From contig JAEHOE010000091.1 of the NCBI GenBank assembly GCA_016858145.1, forward strand, positions 372,001-436,000: DNA of 64,000 nt. The letters are read 5' to 3'. The notes under the pieces are model-generated. The model was not told where the DNA came from and did no database searches. It saw only the letters and a list, made by a program, of their open reading frames with translations. Shown one piece after another: positions 52,381 to 63,775 of the stretch. The stretch is from Edaphochlamys debaryana (Eukaryota; Chlorophyta; Chlorophyceae; Chlamydomonadales). How positions within the stretch are numbered: the stretch's first letter is position 1; every line of letters starts with the position of its first letter. Both the position numbers and the translations under genes were made by a program.

Positions 52381-54229
52381 CTGCTGCTGGAAGGGCAGGG
52401 GCCGCGCGGCACTGATCAACGTACGCAGGAAGCATGGTGTGGGCACGCGCAAGCAACGGACAGCTGCTGGTGCATCCAACCAATGGCTGTCAAGGCTCAT
52501 CAGGTACACCCCGTCAACTACCGTGCCTCAACAGCCCATGCCGAGCCCCTGCTGTTTCAGGCCGCCTCCTGTCCGGCTGGCCCCTGTTCCGAGACTACCG
52601 AGACCCTTGTCCCGAGACCCCTGCTTGTCCGAGTCCAACCCGGCCTTCCGCCGACGTGGGATACATCCACGTATGCTCAAGCGTTGGTATCGCGGCGGGC
52701 CCAGTGCAACAGCAGTCGCCCGTGACTCACGAACCCACCTGGCCGTGCGCAGGCTTTGGTAGAGCAGAAAGCAGACCAGCTATCGCAGCACAGAGTAAGA
52801 CTATTTGCGGTAACATTGCGAGCCTCAGGGCCGGTCTGCTGCGCGACGTCATATTGAATGTCGGCTTTCGGGGTGTTTCGGGGTATCTCCGATTTCGTTG
52901 TCTCCAGGAGGCCTCCGGCTTTGCTGTGTGACTTAGTAACTACGGTATTGTGTCGGCGATGTTGGCGCCACGGCTTGAAGAACGGCCGCTCTTAGGCCCG
53001 TACGGCGGGCTCGCAGTCAAGTTTCAGCTGACTACCAAGGCGACGAACATGCGTTCCTTCTGCTGCGCGATACCAGGTTGGAAGTGCTGTGAGTACGCAA
53101 GCGGTCTCTCAACGTATTTGCCCCCGCTGCGCCACAAACTCGACACGTGGGGTCGCAGCCAGCATATTTGTGCTGTCGGGCAGCGCTGAGGTGGGGACTG
53201 TACGTGACGGTGTGCCTGGGCGTGCGAGTCCTCGCACTCACAGACATCCAGGTCGTGCGGTACGTATGGCGGCACGTATGGCGGTACATATGGCCAACTG
53301 CCAGCGGCCTACTTGGGCCTTGGGCCTGGACCTAGGTTGCGTTGACCTTCCTGGAGCGACTCGACACCCTCCGGACGGGCCCAACCGCACGACTTGACTG
53401 GGCGCGCGGAAGCGCACCTGAACCCTGCTGCACATGATCCCGCACGACGTGTGTCATAACGCTGGATAAGTAACGCATGCTTGCGTGAAAAGGCGAGCCC
53501 CAGGGGCGAAGCGGCGTCCGGGCAGGCGGCCAGGGGTCTGCCGGCAGCCGCGCCGCCCCTCGCCCCCTCCCCCCGCCGCCTCGTCACGCTCCGGGCCCCG
53601 GGCCGCCCCCCCTCAGCGAGCCTGGCCAACGACCTTGCATTTGCCAGATGGGAGTTCAGGCCTATGACTGGCTGGGACTGGGTTTCATGCGGCAACTGCT
53701 CGTGTCCCATGGGGCCCTGCCGAAACCCAACCAACCGCTCTGGCCCGCTCGGCTCCGGCTCCACCCGCTCGGGCCCCCCGCCAGCAGGCTCTCTGGCAAG
53801 TCGTTGAATTTGTCATTGATATCGTCATTCGAATCCAGGATGGATCCTGCCCTTCTCTGCTGCCTACCCGTGCCGACCCATACTTTCTTCCCAAAATTTC
53901 CCAGCCTGCCTCCAACGCACCCCGCAACCGGGCATACATGCTGGCTTCCACCCGTTGTGGTGCGGCCCCAAAAACCCCATCAGCACACCACAACCAAGCG
54001 CTTCGCTTCGTTGTTGTTCTTCTAACCCCATCAGCAGTGGTACATACACATCGTTGCTTGTCTATCATAAGCCCCATCCTCCGTGTATTCTCTCTCGCTC
54101 GCCCGCTTCACGCCTCCCACGGGGGTCCCGCACGCATCCGCCTCATGCCTCCCTTCATGCCAAACTAGCCAAACCCGATGCGCCTTCCCCCGCCCCCTCC
54201 CCCTCGCCCTCGCCCCCACACCCACCCCG
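52381..54229 (-). other. Region upstream of the subtilase; 5' exon not resolved
   Basis: Should hold the subtilase signal-peptide exon and promoter, but no frame gives a convincing signal peptide next to a matching-phase donor. Open frames here on both strands lack recognisable domains. Confidence 0.3.
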
Positions 54230-57110
54230 GAACGCCACGCCGTTGCCGTCCGCCAGGTACGCACGTTACACGGCAGCCCCACCGGGCCCCGCCAGGCCCA
54301 CGGGGTCCCGGCCCGCCCACGTAAGCTCCAGCAGGCAGCCCCGGGAGTCGGGCGTGTCCCCTGAGATGGTTCCGGAGCCGATCAGGTCGCCTGAAGGGGC
54401 CAGGGGGAGCGAGGTCGTGCAAGGCGACGAAGCGCAGGGTCAAAGAGACAGGGGGAGAGGTGACAAAGCAGAGCGCCTCGAAGGTGAAGAAGCAGCGCGG
54501 GGCCAGGCGCTCACGCGTGAGGCTCTGAGGGTGCGAATGCGCGAGCTGACACAGCGTGCGGTGACTCCCGACGCCCGGCGCGCGGCGCTCTTCCCCGCAC
54601 CCTCAAGCAAGGCCTCGCACCACCTGGGCGCATGTTGCACCCCCCCCCCCCCCACGGTGTGGTGCGCTATCATGTGGGCGTGGGTCCAGTAGCTGAGGGG
54701 GAGGCGGGGGCGGGGCGTGGCGGGGCGGCGGGCGGACGGGGAGAGTGAAGTTCAGCACGGTTCAAGGCAGGAGCCGGCATGGGCGTAACGTCATGACAAA
54801 TGCTTTACAACGACTCGACCGGGCCTCAGTTCTGCCCATCCAGCCAAGTGCCCTTCGGCCCCCCAGGCCCCAGCATTCGCCCCCGCCCCCAGGTCCGCGG
54901 TCCGACAGGTTCCCCATCCTTGGCCCGCCCCGCCCCTGCCCCCTAGGTGCCCCGAGTCTACGCCCGGGCAGCTCACAGGTGGCGGAGGTTGGAGCGCGTG
55001 ACGACGGTCTCCTACTCAGCGCCCGCCGGCGTCACGGCAGCCGTAAGCCGTACGTGTACGGATCGGGGCCACGCAGGTAAGTGTTGTACGACGTCAGCAC
55101 TGCTTCTGACATCCGAGGATACCAGTTTTCCGCAGCAGCACAACAGTACGGCAGTGCCTCTGCCTCCGTCTGGGGCGGGGCGGCGGTCGGGATCGAATCA
55201 GGCCTCGCGCGACGCATCTCGGAGCGAGCGTGGAGGCAGACCTACCACATGCCTGCGCACTGTCCGTCCCCAACTGCGCCATGGTGCACACCACGCTTTT
55301 ACCGATGGCCCCGGATGGGTCAGGCCTGCGGCGTTCAAGCTAGCTCCCCTAGGACCGACCGGCCGGCTCTCCGTCGCGCTTGCGTTTTCCAGGCGTACAC
55401 GAGCAGTCCTCCACAACACGCTCTACCCGCCCTCAAGCGCCTTGGACGACACGCGCCGCAAACGCGCCTTCTGCCTCCTTCCCGAGCCAGCCCCAGCCCC
55501 ACCTGCGGCGGCGGCCTGGTCTTAAAGGGATCCAGAGCGTCCAGCGCCACCACCCAGGGGAAGATATGGGAGGCCTGTGAGGGGAGGGGGAGGGCCGCGG
55601 GGGGGATTTTGGAGGCCTGTAGGAGGTAATGGAGCAGAAAGGGGATGAAGCGCACGGGACTGCCGCCCCCTCTCGGCTGTGTGGGAAGACAGCACGCACG
55701 AGTGACGCACGGAGAACGTCGCAGCCCTACCGTATGGCGTGACAGACCGACGCGTGAGGCCGATGTGCCTTAACCCCACCCGCGGTCTAAGTTATTACGT
55801 CCGTGCCCAGGAGTGCTCTGCATGCCCGTGCACTGTGCATGAGTGCCGTACGCACCCAGCTATTGGCGTTGAAGGGCCCCAGCGGCACGTACTCCCACAG
55901 CTGCATGTCACGTGCGCTCCAGTCGTTGAGCAGTACGAGGCCGAACATACACGTGGTAGGTTCCATGCGGAGGCCACGGCACGGGGATGGGCTTGCCGTG
56001 GGGGTTGCCGGGGCCGATGATGGCGCCCCGGGGGGCAAGGGAGGGCAGGGAAGGGGGGGAAGGGGGCGTACATGGCGATCCGGGGTGAGGTGATACCTTC
56101 CTCTGGCTGCTGGTGAGGCCGATCATGACGTCATTGTACGGCAATCCGCATCTACTCTATCTAGTGTCGATCCCAGGCGCTCTTGCTTCTGCAGGCAGCA
56201 ATGACACGTGCCCACACGCCCACCGCATCCCCGTGCACTCCCTCCAACCCCTCGCCCAACCCCTCCCCCAACCCCTCGCCCAACCCCTCCCCCAACCCCT
56301 CGCCCAACCCCTCCCCCAACCCCTCGCCCAACCCCTCCCCCAACCCCTCCCCCAACCCCTCCCCCAACCCCTCGCCTAACCCCTCCCCCAACCCCTCGCC
56401 CAACCCCTCGCCCAACCCCTCGCCCAACCCCTCCCCCAACCCCTCCCCCAACCCCTCGCCCAACCCCTCCCCCAACCCCTCGCCCAACCCCTCCCCCAAC
56501 CCCTCCCCCAACCCCTCCCCCAACCCCTCGCCCAACCCCTCGCCCAACCCCTCGCCCAAACCCTCCCCCAACCCCTCGCCCAACCCCTCGCCTAACCCCT
56601 CCCCCAACCCCCTCCCCCAGCCCCCGCCCCTGCCGCCCCTGCCCCACCAACTCCAGCTCAAAGTCCACTGCGGCGCTGGGCACGAACACGGGTGCAGGTG
56701 GCGCGGCCGCCGCGGGGCAGGCCGCCGCGGAGCCGGCGGGCGGGGGCGCTGACCCGCGGTCCGCCTCCGCTGCGGGGGCAGCCGCTGGCTGGGGCGGAGC
56801 GAGCCGGGCGGAGCGGGTCCGGGCGAGCCAGGGGCTGGGGTTTGGCAAGGGTCAATCCAGCGCTGCCACCGTCCTTCCGACTCTCCGTTGCAGCCAGGCT
56901 GGGCGGATTGGGGGCCGCCCCAGGTGCGCATGCAACCGCTGAGCTGGCGGAGGCGGTCTATCTTCCGAGGGGAGGCCACGGCACGTGCACAGACCCTCTT
57001 CTGCCCCCATCCTCACCAGGGCCGCCGCACGTCCACACCGGACGGGACGATGGCGGAGGAGCGGCCGTGGTAGGCGACCGGCAGGTGGAAGCTGGAGGGG
57101 GCGCGAGAGG
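54230..57110 (-). pseudogene. Fumarylacetoacetase (FAH) pseudogene or badly decayed copy
   Basis: Blocks in the correct order on the minus strand: FHLPVAYHGRSSAIVPSGVD (57.1 kb), PVFVPSAAVDFELELV (56.68), [12 protein letters not shown] (56.0), [20 protein letters not shown] (55.93), PWVVALDALDPFKTRPPPQ (55.55), ETVVTRSNLRHL (55.0), YWTHAHMIAHHTV (54.68) and GDLIGSGTISGDTPDSRGCL (54.38). FAH hydrolyses 4-fumarylacetoacetate in tyrosine breakdown. Defects: an apparent 4-base insertion between GKPIPV and FGLVLLND shifts frame; a polyG tract replaces the NG of HHTVNGC; an in-frame TAA at 54266-54268 precedes YLADG; the usual C-terminus and N-terminal exons are not found. A VNTR lies in it. Confidence 0.7.
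56243..56622 (+). repeat. 12-bp minisatellite (CCCAACCCCTCS)n, about 31 copies
   Basis: Tandem CCCAACCCCTCC/G dodecamers between the FAH blocks VDFELELV and GPGN, i.e. at the position of an intron. Open frames on both strands (PNPS / GEGL) are artefacts. Confidence 0.95.
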
Positions 57111-58689
57111 CGCAGAGGCGGTTTCAGGCGGAGCGGAAGCCCCGGATGGGGAGCAAGCTTAGAGGAACCCGGGGAAGACCTGCCCTATACATCCGCCCAT
57201 GCCCCACCACCCCGCACCACCCATGCCCCGCGCACATACGGTGGCCCTCGGCAAGATCCCCCCAAGCAAGAACCCCCCAAAGAACCCCCCAAGATCCTCC
57301 CAAAACCCGCCCAAGACCCCCCAAAGTACCCCCCAAGCACGCGCCGCGGCGCGCCGACCAGTTGGGGTTAAGCGGCGTGCCCTGCCTTCCCATCATGTCG
57401 AGGTTGCTTAGGGTAAATACGTTTCCCTGCTCTTAACACATAAAATAGGGATGCGGAAACTAAAGCTTGTGGCATCGCGGGCTAGGTGTGTATCATGTTT
57501 GCGCATGAGCCCATGACACTTCGCCCCCCGGCTGGCGGCGCCCGCCCCCCCCCCCCTAGCCTGAACGCAAAAACTCGGCGGGGGCTTAGCCCCAAATATC
57601 CCCCCCTTGTGCCTCTCAGTACATGCATCGCGACGGGGGCTCGTGGAGGGGTCGGGAGGTCGGACCTCTTGTCAATCGCTGTTGTCATTCGAAGACTGAA
57701 TGTTGTCGGTCGTCGCAGGTAGGAGGTTGATGGGAGATAGGGCGGCTCACAGCGCAAAGCGCGAGGGAGGTGCGGCGTGCTCCGCGCGAAGCTTCGTAAG
57801 CTTCGTGGGTACTGGGGCCACTGCCGGGGGTCGTTGCCGACCCGCCGCGACGTAGTGTTGCAACTACCTCTTCTATGACGGATCTAAGTTGCTGAGAATT
57901 ACACAGCAACATCGCACTCGGTCCGGGCTTGAGCGGCGAGGCATGACCGAAGTTGGCACCGCAACATCGTCACGAGAGCTGCACCCTTGGCGGAACACCT
58001 CGTTTGTGGTTTCCACGTGTAAGGGTTCTACTGGTACAGATACTTGAATCGCTGCTCGGGCTACGAGTGCGAGGTGGTGCGAGGGGTGAACTCGCGCTGG
58101 AAGCTCCTTCCGCTCCTTCGCTCTCAAAGTCTCAGTGTTGGGTTAAACGAACCATCGCGTATCGCGTCGCGGGCTGAGCGCGTGACGCACGGGTGTGTGA
58201 AGCTCCATGACACCTGCATGGTCGCCACGCGGAGGCTGGGGCGGTTCGGAGCCTGCTGGCGTTGCCTGGCGACGAGGGCTCGGCCGGCCCTACAAGCTAC
58301 TTCATCAGTCCACTCTCCAGCCTGATCAGCAAGGAAAAGCAACGAGCAGACACCGTCACACCAATGAAGGCACTCTCTCTCGGTGCCAGCTCCTCCTCGA
58401 TCGGTGCAGCCGAACCCCGCACTACTCCGGCTGGGGCTTCACAGCTTTCTTCAATCCCCAACAAGCACCGCATTCAGGGGATACAGGGCCCTTCAGGGCA
58501 CACACACCACTGATGCCTTCGCTCCTCCATTCGTTGCGCCCCGCCAGTGTCACTCTGCCCCGCGACCGCCCCCGGATCCCTGATGTCCCTTGTTGGTGTC
58601 ATGCGCCTGCACCACAACGCCCATTCGGAAGTACCGGGAAGTGATGACCGGTTGGGGTGCGGCGCCCAAGAAACCGCTTGCTGGTCCCG
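57111..58689 (+). other. Spacer with no supported gene
   Basis: No exon with a recognised product on either strand. Contains a polyC tract (57545-57556), CCCCCAAG-rich sequence near 57250-57340 and a small palindrome CGAAGCTTCGTAAGCTTCG near 57787. FAH N-terminal exons might once have lain at its left end. Confidence 0.3.
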
Positions 58690-59515
58690 GGCGGGGCATA
58701 CTCTGCGGCGGATAATAAGACGGGAGCGCGCCGCAGAGGGGGAACTATTGCTCGGCGGCGCAGGACAAGAGGAAGGGAGCCGTCGGGCAGGGGTGGAAGC
58801 AGGGCCAGGAGAGCCGTGAGTGAGAAGTGCAAGGCACATCTTGTGGTGCTGGTGACCAGGGTTGCATAATACGGCAGCCCCCGGGGCCAATACGCGTAAT
58901 AATACGCAATACGGCCCCCTCCTCGCTAATACGGCTTAATACGGCTCTAATACGGCGGCGCCCAGCCGTGTTAATACGGCAGCGTACGGCAGCCCATACT
59001 GCCGCCTTGTGCACGAGCGAATGCGCTCCGCGTTCACGTAGAAGCGCAGGGAACACGTAGGGCATCGGCTACGGCGGAATGGACGGCTGAGCTGCCGACC
59101 GACGCCCCCCAGCACCCCAGCACCCATCCCCCCCCGCCGCTGGCCCCCGGCTGCCCGGCCGGTACCCCCGCGCCGCATGCCGTATTAATACGGCAGCGAG
59201 AGGCCGTATCCGTATTAATACGTATCCGTATTAATACGGGGACTGATACGTATTGGCAACCCTGCTGGTGACGGGTGCTGTGATTTTGGTGAGTGAGTGA
59301 GTGAGTTCCGGGGCAAGGTGTATGGCCGAGGTGGAGCGACGCATGTGGAAGGTCTAAGCTTGCGAACGTTTGCGGTAGGACCTGAGAGATAGAGGTCATT
59401 GCGAGTCATGCCAGGGACTTGCGTTTTGGGGGCAAGCCCGTGAGGTGGGTCGCATGGCCCCAGCGTTCAGCGCTGTGACCCCAAGGGGGGTCCTTCACCG
59501 TAAACATCGAGGAAA
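58690..59515 (+). mobile_element. LINE 3' end (5'-truncated copy) related to the element at 36-40 kb
   Basis: Shares the CTGCGGC...GCCGCAG hairpin region (58701-58738). After an inserted MITE it shares CAGGGACTTGCGTT, GGGGGCAAGCCCGTGAGGTG, GCCCCAGCGTTCAGCGCTGT and GGGGGGTCCTTCA with 40230-40330. Only 3' UTR is present, with no ORF. Confidence 0.8.
58857..59264 (+). mobile_element. hAT-like MITE (408 bp) with 8-bp target-site duplication
   Basis: Terminal inverted repeats CAGGGTTGC and GCAACCCTG (imperfectly extended by ATAATACG / CGTATTG) are bracketed by an exact 8-bp duplication CTGGTGAC at 58849-58856 and 59265-59272. CAGGG termini with 8-bp duplications are the hAT signature. The interior is non-coding and rich in AATACGGC words. 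It sits inside the LINE 3' end. Confidence 0.9.
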
Positions 59516-59552
59516 GGTCCCGGAGGACCCTCCCGCAGGGTGCCCGGGGGGA

Positions 59553-59637
59553 AACCAGGCACAGGCCCAAGGCCCAAGGGCCCAGGCACAGGCCCAAGGC
59601 CCAAGGGCTCAGGCACAGGCCCAAGGCCCAAGGGAAC
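59553..59637 (+). repeat. 27-bp tandem repeat, about 3 copies
   Basis: CAGGCACAGGCCCAAGGCCC followed by AAGGG is repeated three times just beyond the LINE end. Confidence 0.9.
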
Positions 59638-59673
59638 CCAAGAGGCTGACGGGGCGGCACCTGCTCGCCGAGC

Positions 59674-59678
59674 TTACA
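59674..59678 (-). terminator. Putative TGTAA polyadenylation signal of the transporter gene
   Basis: TGTAA on the minus strand about 460 bases after the stop at 60141. It is the expected algal signal, but cleavage position cannot be seen. Confidence 0.35.
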
Positions 59679-60140
59679 CACGGGCCCCTGCTTAAGCTGC
59701 GATGTTGCCCCGCCCCGCCCCCTAGCCGCACCCCGCACACCACCTCCCCGTCGGGTAGCTCACGAGGGCACTCCCGCCACCTCCGTAGCGCCCACGCCGC
59801 TCACAATCCTGCCCTACCAACACTGTGGGCAGCCCCAACCAAGAGCTGGATACACCGAGACCCCCCCTCAACGCCCCGGCAGACGCCCCCCGGCAGACGC
59901 CCTCGCGTTCACAGTACATGCCCGCGTCATCCGCAGCCACCTGCGTCCCACGCCTCATGCCCACGCCCGCCCCCAAGCATCTCGACACGGATGCTTCTCA
60001 GTCTCTTCTCACTTCCTTTCCGCAAGATCCACTAAGTCCCCTGCCTTTAGTAGGCGAGCCCGCCCCGGGTATGGCCGTACCGACCGATCCGGTGTCGGCC
60101 TCAGGCGCCGCATCTGCCGTACGTGTATGTACGGCAGCAT

Positions 60141-63100
60141 CTACCCAACGATGCCGATCAGGGCGGCGCGCACGGCGGGCGTGGCGGCGAGCAGGGTGGA
60201 CAGGATGCCGACCAGGGAGTAGGAGAGGGCGCAGAAGGGCAGAGCCTCGGGCTCCTGTCAGGGTGGGTGGGGGGGAGGGGGTGCAAGGCGGGTTGGGGCT
60301 TAGGTTGTACCCAACCAGACCCCAGCGCACACTCTATGGACTCCAAACCCCTTTACCCTGCCCCTCTCCCCACCAGCCCACCTATCCATCATCCCCCTGC
60401 TTCCCCCCTCTCCCCCGCTCGCCTTGCTGGTGAGCGAGGCCGTGCCCAGCCCCCCCGCGGTGCCCGCCGCCGCCAGGCCCCGGGCGATGGTGTCCTTGAT
60501 GCCCACCGCACTCATCAGGTTGGGGCCGAAGTTGGCGCCCAGCAGGCCTGGGGGCAGAGGGGAGGAGGCGGGTGAAGGGCGGGTGGAAGAGGGCGCGGGG
60601 GGAGTTGTAAAAGGGGGGGGATTGCCTCTCTCACTCCCAGTGTCTGCCCTCTTGCCTCCCCCCCCCCCTTTCCTCACCCTGCAGCAGCACCGCGGCCGCC
60701 GTGATGGACAGGGGCGCCTCCAGGCGCTCGGCGATTGGGAGCGCCAGCGCCACGGTGACGGAGCGGGGGATGAGGGCGCGGGCCAGGTCTGGGGGAGGCA
60801 GGGGGGTCGGGGGTGTGGGGGGGTTTGGGGGTGTGAGGGGGCTGGGGGTTAGGTAAGCTAAGCTCAGGGGTTGGCGAAGCGGTCTGTGCAAATGAGACAT
60901 TCCGCAACGTTCTGTAACGCAGTTGCGGTGGTGGAGGAGCCAAGAAGGCGGTGCGGCACATGCGGCGGGAGGAGCCAAGAAAGCCCTCCACGCCCAAGCC
61001 GTATGAACCCATTATCCCGCATTGTGCGGGCATCGCCACGGCACACGCACAGCAGCGGCACAGGCGCAACACGAAAGCAGGCACAGGCACAGCACAGGCG
61101 CGGCACGCACCCGGGCTGAGCATGAGCGCCTTCGCGGCGAAGGCGGTGGAGAAGAAGGAGAAGATGGCCGAGAGCAGGGTGGCGCCCAGGATCTCGGGGT
61201 AGTGGCGCTTCATGGTCTCGCGCTGAGAGGGGGGAGGGGGGGTAGAGAGGCAAGGGGGCCTCAGAACAAGGCCTCGCGCAGCTGTGGGCCCGCTCGCCCG
61301 CCCCGCTCCGTCCCTCATTGCACCATGGTCCATAGAGCAGCCTGCAGGCAATTGAGCCGTGCCGTACGCTGCCGTACCTGCTGGTAGATCCGGAATCCGA
61401 AGCTGACGATCACGCAGCCCAGGAAGGCCATCAGGAAGTCACCGGCACCCATGAGTCCGGCGCCCTGACAGGGGGGGGGGGGGGGGAGAGGAGAGGGGGG
61501 GGGGGGGGGAAGGGAGGGGGAGAGAGAATGGCGCGTCAGGACGAAAACCGAGGGAAGAGGGTGAGCACCCTGCGGATTGGGGCTCAGCAGAGGCGACCCC
61601 CCTCCCACCTTGCTGTAGTACATCTTGAGCGAGGTGTCGTACGCGACGCCGTACACCGCACCGTGCAGGGCGGCGCCGCCGTTGGCCGCCAGGGCGGTCA
61701 CCACCACGGGGTGGAGCAGGCCCTGACAGGGTTTGGGGGGTTGGGGGGATGGCGGATGCCAAGAGACAACGCGTGCCCAAGGCCGGCATCCCCCACCCGC
61801 ACACAGCACCCACCCCTTGCCGCGCTCTGCCAGGAAGGCCTTGCGGCCACCGCTGGCACGCCCTCCGTGCTCACCACAACAGCACAGCCTCTCTCCGCAC
61901 TCCACCCGTTCTCAATCCATCCTGGCCCAAATCCGGCCCAAACCGACTCCAAACCCTGCACCAAGCCACATTCACACACACATTACCACCACCACCGCCA
62001 CCACCACCCCACCTGCAGCGTCTTGGGCACCGCGTTACCCAGCAGGTAGCCCAGCACCGTGGCGGCCAGGCCGAAGGGGAGGGCCATCTGATGTGTGTGT
62101 GTGTGGGGGGGGGGTGGGAGAGAGTGAGAGGGGGGTGAGAGGAGGGGGGGGGATAGGGAGACGTGAGGCAGAGCTGCCGACCCAGTCTCCCGTTGCTCAC
62201 CCCCTCGCAGCCCCCGTCCCCACTACCACTCGCGACCCCCCGCCCCCGACCCCTCCCCCCACAAGGCCCCCCAACCACCTGAGCCCCGAGGGTGCTGCCC
62301 GCCCCGCCCACGGCCGTCGCCGCCAGCGCCCCCGCCGCCACCGCGCCCCACGCCGCGAAGTGCGAGGGCAGGAAGGGCGAGGCCGGCTTGGCCTTGGCGA
62401 TCTCCTTGTTCTCCGTACGGACGATGCCGCGGATGAAGACCGTGATCTGTAGAACGGCATATCCAGGGGTTGTGAAGGGGCACGTTTGCACCTTGACAGA
62501 GATGCCCCCCAAGAGAAGCCCTCCTGTGAATCACCCTCATCCAAACTGCCCCCCCCCCCCCCTTTCCCGTGCCCCCACACCAAGGGTTTCCGCTCCTAGC
62601 CGCGGCCCTTACACCACCCATCCCCCATCCCCCCCCCCCCCCTTCCAGGCTGGTGAACCTGGGGCTAGCGCACGCCCCCCCCTTCCCCGTGCCCCCATAC
62701 CTAGGGTTCCCGCCCCAAGCCTCCGCCCTTACCCCTGCCGGCCCTATCCCCTCTTCCCGCTCTTGCCTCCCCCCTCCCCCCCTTGCCTGGGCGGTGAAGA
62801 GCAGAGTGGCCACGGTACCGGTCGCCAGGATGGCCATGATCTTGGCGAGCTCACCGGCTGAAGGGGGGGAAGGGGTTAAGGGGGTAAAGGAAGGGGAAGC
62901 GGGTCGCGTCGGATGGACTGAAGCCCTGCAACCACAGCGGCACACACCCGTTCCCCTTCACATCCCGATGACGGCACGCGCCCCCTTCCCCCCATCCTTC
63001 CCCCCACCCACCCCCGATCCGCAGTGCCCTTGAGCGACAGCGAGCGGCACACGTCCCCGCACGACACGCGTAGCCCACCCATACACACACGCTTCCACCC

Positions 63101-63775
63101 CCCCCGCCCCCTCCCCCCCCCTCCCCGCCCCCACCCGCGATGCCCTTGAGCGACAGCGGCAGGGTCACCAGCGATGCCACGTAGAAGAGCGGCAGCCACT
63201 TGGCGATCCAGTTGAGGGAGGGCATGTACAGAGACAGGACCTGGCAGGGGGGGCGGGGGTGCGGTAGGAGTGGCGTGGGGGGCGTGGGTGGTGGTGGGGT
63301 GGGGTGGTGGGGTGGGAAGGGAAGTAAAAGGGGTCGATGCTCAGCGCTTCCCATGGCCTTAGGCCTCCACCCACACCCCAGAGACCTCCACCTCGAAGTC
63401 CGCACCTTCCGCCACCCCCAGCCTCCACCCGCCCAACCCAACATCTCGTCTTGACACCCGCGCGCCCCCTACCCTGCGTTGCCCCCCCTCCCCGTTTCCC
63501 CGTGCCCCCTGCCCCCTAACCCACACACCGCTTCCCTCGGCCGCCGCGCTCTCCCTCCCCATGCTCCCACCCCCGAACGCCCCCACCACCACCCTCCCTA
63601 CATGAACCGTCGCGCAGCACCAACCCCCCTCTCCAGTGCCCCCCTCCCCCCACTGCCCCCCCATCGTGTCCCGCTAAGAAAGTACCCCCACTGCCTCCCC
63701 TCCCTCACCTTGGCCGCCGCCCCCTCCCCCATGGCCAGCAGGGCCACCACCACTCCGAACATGCCGCCCAGAGCG
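60141..63775 (-). CDS. PLGG1: Plastidal glycolate/glycerate translocator, LrgA-LrgB type (5' partial)
   Basis: Ten exons on the minus strand (high to low): 63709-63775, 63135-63240, 62787-62857, 62279-62446, 62013-62087, 61609-61722, 61378-61464, 61111-61222, 60678-60788, 60423-60547, with a last exon at 60141-60254 making eleven in view. LrgA-like part: ALGGMFGVVVALLAMGEG, LNWIAKWLPLFYVASLVTLP, IMAILATGTVATLLFTAQ. LrgB part: MKRHYPEILGATLLSAIFSF, DLARALIPRSVTVALALPIA, GLLGANFGPNLMSAVGIKDT, GLAAAGTAGGLGTASLTSKE, then a stop after AALIGIVG. Many membrane segments are present. The LrgA+LrgB fusion is the plant PLGG1 architecture, exchanging photorespiratory glycolate and glycerate across the chloroplast envelope. 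N-terminus and transit peptide lie beyond base 64000. Two introns appear to use GC donors. Confidence 0.88.
60255..60422 (-). other. GC-AG intron in the PLGG1-type gene
   Basis: The exon ends ...AGCAAG and is followed by GCGAGC. The next exon starts GAG after a TGACAG acceptor. This gives LTSKEPEALPF in phase 0. No GT donor nearby keeps the frame. Confidence 0.65.
62447..62786 (-). other. GC-AG intron in the PLGG1-type gene
   Basis: The exon ends GCCCAG and is followed by GCAAGG, which fits the GC-donor consensus. The acceptor TTCTACAG precedes ATCACGGTC. The join gives FTAQITVFIRG in phase 0. Confidence 0.7.

Noticed and set aside
53955..54692. 245-codon plus-strand frame
   Set aside because: It overlaps the FAH blocks on the opposite strand and has no recognisable domain. 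It is a shadow frame of GC-rich sequence.
54975..55030. In-frame TAG before ETVVTRSNLRHL as proof of FAH inactivation
   Set aside because: The TAG can be the AG of a splice acceptor (GAGTAG|GAGACC), so it was not counted among the defects.
56123..56979. PNPSPNPS and GEGLGEGL frames that look like wall or silk-like proteins
   Set aside because: Pure consequence of the 12-bp minisatellite. The flanks belong to the FAH pseudogene on the minus strand.
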